A stretch of DNA of 64,000 nt, from positions 1,053,736 to 1,117,735 of the forward strand of contig CM018607.1 of NCBI GenBank assembly GCA_009192285.1, written 5' to 3'. The notes under the pieces were generated by a model. That model was given only the letters and a program-made list of their open reading frames with translations. It did no database searches and was not told where the DNA came from. Every line of letters begins with the position of its first letter. Position 1 is the stretch's first letter. The DNA is from Morchella semilibera. Taxonomy: Eukaryota; Ascomycota; Pezizomycetes; Pezizales; Morchellaceae. A program made the position numbers and the translations under genes. Shown here piece after piece: positions 47,992-56,917 of the stretch.

Positions 47992-50450
47992 ATGGGACGC
48001 GATATGAATCCACGGAAGTCACTCGGTTCGCTGCACGGGAAGATCAAAGAGGTACGCACAGAATATGGGCAGATGGCGAATGTCTCTTGCTTTATTTCAA
48101 GTGAAAACCTGTGAACGACAGAGCAAGACCACCGCTAACGCGAAACACGGGAAATAGGCACGGGTCCTCATGGTCGGTGCTGGGGGTATCGGATGTGAGC
48201 TTCTCAAAAACTTAGTTCTTACGGGATTTGGAGAGATCCACATTGTCGATCTGGATACGATAGATCTTAGCAATCTCAACAGGCAGTTTCTCTTTGGGAT
48301 GCAGCACATAAAAAAGTCCAAGGCCATAGTACGTACATTTCCAAGGCACTAATGTAACTCCTTGCTAACGATGCAAATAGGTCGCAAAAGAGACGGCTGG
48401 GAGGTTCAATCCCAATGTCAAGCTAGAAGCGCACCATGCGAACATTAAAGATTACAATTTTAACGTCAAGTGGTTTAAAACTTTTGATGTAGTTTTCAAT
48501 GCGCTGGATAACTTAGATGCAAGGAGGCATGTTAACAAGATGTGTCTGGCCGCCGACGTCCCACTCATTGAAAGCGGAACCACGGGCTTTAATGGTCAGG
48601 TACAGGTTATCAAACAAAGGACAACCGAGTGCTATGACTGCACTCACAAGCCAATTCCCAAGAGCTTCCCAGTTTGTACGATCCGAAGCACGCCTAGTCA
48701 GCCCATCCACTGCATTGTTTGGGCGAAAAGCTATCTTTTTGTGTATGTACAACTTTCCCATGAATTCGCATTGCAATAAAACTAACCTTTGAAGTGAAAT
48801 TTTTGGAACTTCTGAAGAAAGTTCACCAGAGGTAGATCCGAGTGAGAACGACGAGAATGGTATCTTCACCCATTTTTTTGCCCCTAAATTCTTGCTATGG
48901 CCAGAATACCATCAGCCTTAAGATCTATAAGGATGGTACAGTTGCACGCCTATCGGGAATAAGTCGCACTTTTTTTTCTTTCCATTTGAGAACTATAGAT
49001 ATCCCGCTCCTTTGAAATCTTGTCAGCTGACCCTGGTCTTGCCATAGCTAAGGAAATTGCCAACCTCAAACGTGAAGCCGAGGAATTGAAGAATATCCGC
49101 GAGAAGATGGATTCTCCAGATTTTGCCGCCACTATATTTGGGAAGGTTTTTGCAGCTGACATTGACCGTCTCCGATCAATGGAAGATATGTGGAAATCTC
49201 GCAAACCTCCAGAAGCTCTTAATTATTCACAAATATATGAAGAGGCCGTGACGATCGATAATAGTATTGCAAAGAATGACCAAAAAGTCTGGACGCTGGC
49301 TGAAAACTACGTAGTCTTTGCAGATAGGTAGGCTTTAGTCTGTTGGACATTCTTTTATTGGCCAGGAAGGGGCATTATCTAGTGTTAATTGCATCTGACA
49401 TTGCTAGAACAGTCTTCAACGGTTGGCTAAGAGAATGCTGGAATCGAAGGCGTCCGTGAAAGATGGCGAGGCAGTTCCGATTCTAGCATTTGACAAGGAT
49501 GATGAAGATACATTAGACTTTGTCGCTGCAAGCGCAAATCTGAGGAGTTTGATCTTTGGGATTGATTCAAAATCAAAGTTTGATATCAAGCGTATGTACT
49601 GATTTGCATCCCCCCCCTTCCATATTTGTTTTGGACAAGAAGGGGATAAACATGGGATAGCACCTGCTAATGGGCAACAGAGATGGCGGGAAACATAATT
49701 CCAGCCATCGCGACAACCAACGCCATAACTGCTGGCCTGTGCGTACTACAGGCGTTTAAGGTACTTCGGGAGGACTATAAAACAGCAAGGATGGTATTTC
49801 TCTCCCGCTCCGCCGACCGTGCATTCAGCAGCGAAAAGCTTTCCCCTCCAAACCCAAATTGTGAAGTCTGTAGCGTTGCCAGGATTACCATTGAAGCAGA
49901 CGTTTCCCGTGCCACAATCGGTGATCTTGTCAATAAGGTTCTCCGTGAACAGCTTGGATACGGCGAGGAACTATCTGTACTAACTAAGGAGCTTCTGTAC
50001 GATGCCGATTATGACGATAACAAAGATACACCTTTGTCGGAGATTGGCTTCGGAGAGGAAACGTTCGTCACTATCGTCGACGACGATGAGGAGGAGCCAA
50101 GGATTAACCTAGTTCTTGTTGTGACCAACACCACCCTTCCAGATAACGATGAACCCATCCTGGTCCCAGAAAAATTCGAAATTCCGAGAAAGCCAAAAGC
50201 TATGCTGGTAGGAAATGGGGATGGGATGAATTGTCTTGCCAATGGGGTCAAACGGAGCCATGAGGACCTTGTTCTTGCTGCTGGTGAAGTGGCAAATGGG
50301 AACGTGAATGAGCCCGAACAAAAGAAGAGAAAGGTAGATGTCATCGTAGAGAACAGGGACGTCAATGTGAAGCGTGCTAAGGTTTTTGAGGAGAAAAAGG
50401 ATGATGACATTATCATCTTAGATGATGACGGATTCATCACTATTGAATAG
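47992..50450 (+). CDS. UBA2: Uba2, catalytic subunit of the SUMO-activating enzyme (E1)
   Basis: Exons 47992-48051, 48158-48328, 48381-48742, 48795-48859, 49027-49327, 49413-49591 and 49681-50450 give 635 residues. Uba2 with Aos1 adenylates SUMO and forms a thioester with it before passing it to Ubc9, mainly in the nucleus. Seen: the ATP-binding motif [20 protein letters not shown] at about 25-44; [40 protein letters not shown]; the zinc ligands Cys161 and Cys164 paired with Cys440 and Cys443; the active-site Cys176 in [35 protein letters not shown]; a ubiquitin-fold region (about 440-540); and a C-terminal KKRKVD-type nuclear signal followed by the acidic [16 protein letters not shown], which looks like a SUMO-interacting motif. 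All six introns keep phase. The first ATG at 47992 is used; 48004 is an alternative. Confidence 0.95.
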
Positions 50451-51150
50451 AACTGATTAGACTCGATATCTTCCCTTTGAATTGTATCGTTTCTTTTGTT
50501 GGAAGGTTTCGCTGGAATATACTTACTGAAGTAAGTTTTTCATTTTCATTTTCACACATTTTTTCACATTCCCTTAGCTTTTATGAGGTGCTGTTAGGGG
50601 AAGATGGTGTGCGGGTTACTTTTTTTTTTTTTATATATATTTACTTACTGGAGTAACATCGGGACCCTTGGTTATGCAATGTATTTTGTTTTCTTATCTT
50701 TGTCAAGTTTATTTCTCGATCAACTGGAATAATCTTAAAGGTTTTTTTCTTTTTCTCCTTTGATTTTAGCAACGGCTAGGAATGAATACGCCGGGGAAAT
50801 CCACATCAACTGTGGCTTTGGATTTTTGGGAGCTGGAGAAGTGGAACGACTTTATCTATAAAAGTGTACAATAATCATCCGGCGTTTATTAAAAACTTAT
50901 TGAGGGATGCAGCCTAACATCCTTCGGGAATTGTGGATGAAACATTGTGCAAAGAGTTGCAAATGTCTATCATCCCTAACTACATGTACCCCGGGGCCCT
51001 TAAAGTGAAGCAACTATCGAGCTCAACACTCTAATGTCGCTACCACCATCAAAGCTAGACCTACATGTAGTCAACCTTTTCATTTTTGTTTTCATGTACA
51101 TACTATTTATTATATCGTCCCGCCCGATTCAATTCAATCTATATAAATTA

Positions 51151-52048
51151 CAGTACGAAAAAATGGGGTGGGATCACTACTGTAGCATTATGGTAGTAGT
51201 GTGGTATTCTTATCTATTCCGTATTCTTTCCAATTCTGATTTATGGCGGCATTTGGGAAAATACAGTATATATTGCAGGGAACACCAATTAGTGCCTTCC
51301 GGTATAGCAGATTAGGAATAGTTCAGCCCCCCTTGAGTACATGTATACATGTAGTCTAGGCTCGTACCCAGCCCTCCTACGGCTGGCACCTACGGCTGGC
51401 ACTGCAAGTAGGGGATGGGTACGAGACTACATGTAGTCCTACTTTGATACTACGTACACTACTAGTACCGTCCTTAACCACTCTAACTCTGTCCTTCCGG
51501 AAGACATACTACATACCCTATTGGTACATGTAGTATATATCACCTGCGAACGTTTTGGCATCATCATCATCATCACCATCATCATGCATGATTATAATCG
51601 AAATTAGGAGATTGCCTAAAGAGATTGGCACATTCTCACATAAGACATTATCCCTAGATCAAGAAATCTTATTTTTTAAAAGTATATCCTAGATCTAGAA
51701 CACCCATTATCAGAGGATGAATCCCGAAGGGTCTATTGATAAGTTAATGTTGATAGTTGAGATCCTTCAATCTTAGAAATGCGGAATTAGAGTTAGGGAA
51801 TGAAAGGTTTAAGTATTTCTCTATACCCTGTAGTTCCACCAAAGTGCTGCTGTAATGAATAAAGCTCTGTATTCTTACCGTATTTACTCAAATGCGGTAT
51901 TCTTAAAAATGATACATTCTTTATTACATAATATTTACACTAGCACTGTAACAGTACCATACATGTAGTTGCTGTAGAGATCCGGTATTGTATTTCCTAC
52001 CGCAGTGGTGCTATAGTGATCCCACCCCTTTTAAATTTTTTCGTACTG
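51151..52048. mobile_element. 898-bp inverted-repeat element with CAGTACGAAAAA ends and TA flanks
   Basis: Left end CAGTACGAAAAAATGGGGTG, right end inverse of CAGTACGAAAAAATTTAAAA followed by GGGGTGGGATCACTA; both are flanked by TA. The arms share GGGGTGGGATCACTA. The interior has no transposase-like frame, so it is a long non-autonomous element or a shell around unrelated sequence. CAGT ends with TA duplication suggest the Tc1-mariner/pogo class. Confidence 0.75.
51347..51436. repeat. Inverted repeat with TACATGTAGTCT ends
   Basis: The left arm TACATGTAGTCTAGGCTCGT continues to ACCCAGCCCT; the right arm ATGGGTACGAGACTACATGT is its inverse with small gaps. The loop repeats CTACGGCTGGCAC twice. 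Confidence 0.75.
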
Positions 52049-52135
52049 TATCCCCTAACTTTGGGCATGGTGGCCAGCAGATGCAAAACTGTGGCTCCTT
52101 GTCACCATTGCATCACTTTAAGGACCCCCAAGGTA

Positions 52136-52362
52136 CAGCCCCGTTCGAAAAGTCCTGGCACCCCCGGGTCAAAAGTACGAGGGTGTTTCTTCTATTTTCT
52201 AATTCTCCCATAACTGTGACTATAATAACAGAGAGCTACAATATCTTCATTACGGCCATACCTATCAATTTTTGAGTATGCGCAGGAGAAATGGTTGTTG
52301 GTGGGTTAGAATTCATAAACAGACACAATATAGTAGGGTGCCAGGACTTTTCGAACAGGCTG
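52136..52362. mobile_element. 227-bp MITE, CAGCC(C)CGTTCGAAAAGTC ends, TA flanks
   Basis: Left end CAGCCCCGTTCGAAAAGTCC and right end the inverse of CAGCCTGTTCGAAAAGTCCT, both running inward through GGCACCC. TA lies at both borders. There is no open frame of note. Confidence 0.9.
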
Positions 52363-52364
52363 TA

Positions 52365-52474
52365 CAGTACCAAAAGGGGGGATGTAATAGATACCATAGC
52401 AATGCTGTACCAATACCGCAGTGTCATGGTATTCTGGTAGATAAGGTACTGGATATACCCACTTTTTGATACTG
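52365..52474. mobile_element. 110-bp MITE, CAGTA(C/T)CAAAAAG ends, TA flanks
   Basis: Left end CAGTACCAAAAGGGGGGA, right end inverse of CAGTATCAAAAAGTGGGT, each bordered by TA. Its left TA (52363-52364) is also the right TA of the preceding element. Confidence 0.85.
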
Positions 52475-52478
52475 TACT

Positions 52479-52701
52479 CAGGGTGTCGGAAAGTGATGCA
52501 CATTTTTGACTAAACACCCAAATACTTTATCACAATACAACGCAGCCGTGCAGAACCTCTCTACCAGACATGTATCTAAGCACTAAGTATATACTTGAAG
52601 AAGAGCATCCGCACCCATATTTACCTGAAATAGCCTTGTGTACAAATTAATTTCCGTGTGGCTATGGAACCACCGAATGTGCATCACTTTCCGACACTCT
52701 G
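52479..52701. mobile_element. 223-bp inverted-repeat element with CAG(G/A)GTGTCGGAAAGTGATG ends
   Basis: Left end CAGGGTGTCGGAAAGTGATG and right end the inverse of CAGAGTGTCGGAAAGTGATG, each continuing CACA. TA flanks are not obvious here. It begins four bases after the previous element. Confidence 0.85.
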
Positions 52702-52728
52702 GGTGCATGTAGGTACATGTACATACAT

Positions 52729-52838
52729 ATAGCGGCAGGTATTAAGTGATTGAACACAGCAATGCCTGCTTTGGTAAAACGTCACTAATATCTGGTGTTT
52801 GTACTCTTAGGGCGTTCTATCACCTATTACCTACTGCT
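52729..52838. mobile_element. MITE, GACAGGTAATAAGTGAT family, copy A
   Basis: The left arm AGCGGCAGGTATTAAGTGAT and the inverse of the right arm AGCAGTAGGTAATAGGTGAT frame about 110 bp. The interior (TTTGGTAAAACGTCACTAAT, TCTGGTGTTTGTAC) is the inverse of copy B at 53076-53184. Confidence 0.85.
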
Positions 52839-53075
52839 CTACTCTACATGTATTGGCATCACCACATCTCATGTCTAATAGAGTACCTTACCTTCGCCCC
52901 TCACCCTCACCCTCTCCCCCTCCTCGTTATTCATTTGAGGTTTGGGCGAGACTGGAGAGACCCTGCTCCCGAAGGCCGGTCATCTAAGATACCATGTAGC
53001 AAATCAATACATATATCCAACGAGTGATTCTTCTGAGCAATCAGGATCTGTAAATTTAATTCGCTACTATATGTA

Positions 53076-53184
53076 CAGCGACAGGTAATAAGTGATGGAA
53101 CGTCCTGAGGTACAAACACCAAATATTGGTGGCGTTTTACCAAAACGGGCATCACTGTGTTCCATCACTTATTACCTACCGCTG
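53076..53184. mobile_element. MITE, GACAGGTAATAAGTGAT family, copy B, TA flanks
   Basis: Left end CAGCGACAGGTAATAAGTGA and right end inverse of CAGCGGTAGGTAATAAGTGA, with TA on both sides. It is better preserved than copy A and in opposite orientation, about 235 bp away. Confidence 0.9.
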
Positions 53185-53448
53185 TACTATAGGCCTAGGC
53201 TATATATCCTCATGACCACTGCAATTGGTACCCTAAGTATATGTAAGGACGCTACCCTGTCTGGCTACCACATAGCCAAAGCAGCTGGGGCCAATCCTAC
53301 TATTATGATCCCGGAGGAGCTGGCCCCAAATTAAATTCCTCTTCAGTGCGCCACGATATACGTGTGTCATCTGGAGAAGCGCTACTAAACAATCTTTGAG
53401 ATACTCCAATTCATTATACTACTATTTCAGTAATTCTTTTACTAATAC

Positions 53449-54553
53449 CTAGAAAGTTGAAAGCCCACCATCAACAACTACTTCACTGCCGTTTGAGTAC
53501 TCATTTGTCAGTAGAAATAGTGCCGCATGTGCTATATCTTCTGGGGCCCCAAAATTCTTCATGGGTATCTGACTCCATGCTGCATTGGAGGCTTCTTTTG
53601 ACATTCCTATTATTGTATTGTTAGCATATCACCAAACTAGCTGATGAGTAAGATGAGGGATGGGGGACCATCAGTCATGTCCGTCTTTATATACCCAGGA
53701 AGAATAGCATTTATGCGAATTTTGTGGGCTCCGTATTCATCTGCGAGGGCTTTTGTGAGGCCTTCATGAGCGAGTTTGTTAGTTTGTTAGTTTGTCGGAT
53801 GCACATAAATGCGGGAAAGAAGTGTGGGCTTAGTACCAAGAATACCAGCTTTACTAGCAGCGTATACAGCTGAGCCCTTGCCACCTTTGTGGGAACCTAG
53901 GACTGAGGAGATATTGATTATTTTACCTATTGGGTATTAATAAGCCTTTCTATATCGGGGATTGTCGGGGAAAGAGGTTATTACCTCCTTTCCGGCGCAT
54001 CATATTCTTCAACACAGCTCTGCAGCCGTATATGCTACCCAAAAGGTTTGTGTTAACCACCTCATCAATCGTATCATACTTCATTGCGATCAGCAACGAA
54101 TTATGTGTGATTCCAGCGGCGTTTACGAGGATATCTAGGTCTGTCTATACTAAATTACCTTTCAATACCATACTAGACATTTAGAGGTGAACCAACATAA
54201 TTCTTCTTCACTTCATCCCAGAAGCTACGTTCCTTGACATCACCGGCCAGAAATCCATGTTTTCCCTGACCCCCCGGCACCCCAAGTTCGTGTTGGACTT
54301 TTGAGAGTGTATTGGAGTCACGGCCAACGAGAATGCAAGAGCAACCGGCACTAGCAAGTGCTTTTGCAATAGAAAGCCCGATACCGCGAGTGCCACCAGT
54401 TATTAGTGCACGTTGGTTGAGGAGCGGTAGCTCCGAATCTGCTACCTGATGGAGGTGAGTGCCATGGGAAGGCACCTGGTGAAACTGTGGGGTGCAGTGC
54501 AGGAGTCTCAAGCCCTGGGCTCTACGAAGTAGCGCCGATGGCAATTGATACAT
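53449..54553 (-). CDS. Short-chain dehydrogenase/reductase, probably mitochondrial 3-oxoacyl-[ACP] reductase type
   Basis: Exons 54553-54197, 54144-53985, 53926-53837, 53761-53669 and 53606-53449 on the minus strand give 285 residues. Seen: an N-terminal stretch of about 40 residues rich in Arg, Leu, His and Gln that looks like a mitochondrial presequence; the cofactor motif TGGTRGIG at 52-59; NAAG at 127-130; the catalytic serine in INISSVLGS (about 180) and YAASK with Tyr194 and Lys198; INAILPGYIKTDMT; and the C-terminal VVVDGGLS. The closest family picture is FabG/Oar1/CBR4, the beta-ketoacyl-ACP reductase of mitochondrial fatty-acid (lipoic acid) synthesis; substrate is inferred from fold and presequence, and other SDR roles are possible. 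Intron 4 has an unusual GTCCCC donor, though frame and motifs on both sides are good. Confidence 0.87.
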
Positions 54554-56917
54554 CTTGGTTGGTTGCGGGACTAGTTGGCGGTCCAGGACAGAGCTGATAG
54601 TTACAGTATCGGTATACCTGGGTTAGGGTTGTTCGGCTTTAAGATACATGTATGCGTACTACGGGTGTAGGGGTAAGACACTGTTGCAACCACAACCACT
54701 GTCCACAGAATTACCCCTAGTCTCGTTCCCGGCCCATACGGTGGTGGTTGTATAACTTAAGTTCATCATAGTAGGGTCTGGAGCAATAACTTTTCGGATG
54801 TCTAAAGACTTTTTTGGTAGAGAACCTGGAGTTTTTGGCAGCAACCGGGGATTTTGGACTTTTGGCATAGCAACCGAGCAAAAAAAAGGACTGGTACAAA
54901 CCTTTTGGGCAAGCACACCAGACCCTTCCGGTATTGAAACATACAACCAAAAAAATACCGCTGGGGCCTGGGAACGAGACTAACTTACCCCTACACCCGT
55001 ACTACATGTATTTACTCTAGCAAGAGTCCACCCCTACATAGAAATTGGCGAGTCTACTACATGTATCTACTATACTACATGTAGATTACATCGATTTGTG
55101 CGCTCCTTGGCGGTTACCCTGCCTCCAGTCAGGTGGCAACCGGCATGGGATTCTGGCACAGCTGGAAATAATTCAATAATTCAACTGGAAGCAATTAAAG
55201 CTATCGTCCCCTGCCCCCCCACGTATATGAGTATGGGAGAATTGTAGGGGAAGATGAACCTGGGGGAGGCGGGGGCCGAAGGCCCCAATATGAAAGGCAA
55301 GAATGAGAATTGGGGGGGGGGGGGCCTTCGGCCCCCATAACTACATGTATGTACCGTAGAGAGAGGATTACATGTAGTTACCACTATTCCATCAAATTTA
55401 CACAACTCTCGGTCGCGAGGTGGTAACCCCTAGTCTACATGTACCATGTACATGTAGTTTATGTGTGTGCCTACGCACGATAATATATTAAAAAATAATA
55501 GGGCGTGTCTGAAGATCCTCTCCCCGGAAGCAAGGGACCAGAGCGAGGAATGTAGACTCCGCGCAACTCAATGATACTGGAGCAGGATGCATTATTTGGT
55601 TGGATCACCATTGAGGTATTGAGCGAGTGATAATTCATGTTACACTTTAAAATTTAGAGAAAGACTACGGTTCGTTTACTAAATTGTATTGGCTTCTGCA
55701 TATATTCCACGATGGGTGAACATCTGTGCTTAATTATAAGGTGAGTCAGTAGGTCGTGAGTGAGTCAAGTTACATGCGGTATGTCGGGTGCCATTGCTTC
55801 TAAGCAGGTAGATGCAGAGTAAGGCATTGCACAGAAGATTGAACTGATTTCGACTTACATCTTTCGAAGGAAGAACGTGAGTTCTTGGGATCTTATTATA
55901 ATCATATCGTACTGTACTTCTTTGGTGTCTAGGGAGTGTGGGGTACATACATATGTGCGTAATTTTAGAGCCCCGGAGTGGGAAAAACGACCAAGCACTC
56001 TCTTACGAGACATCACAGAGCAGGGGTAAGCTCTGGCTGCCCAATAAAATTTTCGGAATTCTGCCACCTACATTAATTGCACCCAATTTGGTTTCAATAT
56101 GGCCTAAGGCTTCATTTGAAACCTCACAGATCGGTAAACAAATAGAGTTTTTCCTTCCCTCCTTACTGGGCGTCAATTTCATGCGCGATAGAATTGAATT
56201 GAATTGAGGGAGAAAGCAGTTATTCCGATGTCCGGGGAGGGGGTTGTAAATTGCATGGGCGCGTGGAAGAAAAGATGGGAGAGGGAGGTCCATATCGCTG
56301 TGTTGTCCCGCTGTTGTTGTCGCGGCTCCTACTCACCTTAAGCTTCTCCCAAGCGCTCACTTTAAGTAAACCCAGTCACGCCGATAATCTCAACCTAGCC
56401 GCATTTTGATTGTGGTACTATCTTAAGACTCACAATTTATCCTGTCACGAGCAACAGGTAAATACAGTACTGTGTACATGTAGGTACCTACATGTACTGT
56501 GTGGCTAGATAGAATGCAATCTACTTGCTTGCTCCGTTTCCTTCAAATCAGGCGTTCTACAGTGGATATTCTACTGTGCTTTCTACTCCTCTAATTTAAT
56601 TACCAACTGTACCCAGCTTAGCAAGATTGCCAAAGTAACGTTAGAGGGGACTCTGTCCCGCCCATAGGAAAAATAGAGGTGAAGAGCTGCTATTTTCCCC
56701 ATCCGTGACCTTTGTATTTCCACCGTCTCCCACCATCCGAGAGCCCCTCCGAAAGCCGTTATTATCAACTGCTCCGCTCTTCTAGTTACAGACGCTGAGC
56801 TAGATACTCTACCACCATTTGTCCACCATTCCCCCCCCCCCCCTCCCCCCACACACATACACACAACACATCACCATCATTCTCTCTCCCACTCGACACT
56901 CCCGACACAGGTCAGAG
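54554..56917. other. 2.4-kb intergenic region upstream of the SDR and RBR genes
   Basis: It contains a compound inverted repeat at 54658-55003, a GC-rich inverted repeat with GGGGGCCGAAGGCCCC at about 55268-55337 and clustered ACATGTA palindromes (55010-55085, 55350, 55440 and 56475). The stretch from about 56810 to the start codon at 56918 is C-rich and probably the RBR gene leader. Short open frames at 55855-56293 are without recognised features. Confidence 0.5.
54658..55003. mobile_element. 346-bp compound inverted-repeat element
   Basis: The outer ends TACTACGGGTGTAGGGGTAA (left) and the inverse of GTACGGGTGTAGGGGTAAG (right) match. A second block, TAGTCTCGTTCCCGGCCC on the left (54717-54734), matches inversely GGGCCTGGGAACGAGACTAA on the right (54964-54983). 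On the left the two blocks are separated by about 40 bp that the right arm lacks. Confidence 0.75.

Larger units (their letters stand above)
50451..53448. other. 3-kb gene-free cluster of TA-flanked inverted-repeat elements
   Basis: After the UBA2 3' flank (T runs near 50620) this stretch holds elements at 51151-52048, 52136-52362, 52365-52474, 52479-52701, 52729-52838 and 53076-53184, listed separately, plus an inverted repeat at 51347-51436. No gene was recognised. Several ACATGTA palindromes occur (near 50983, 51064, 51340 and 51528). Confidence 0.6.
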
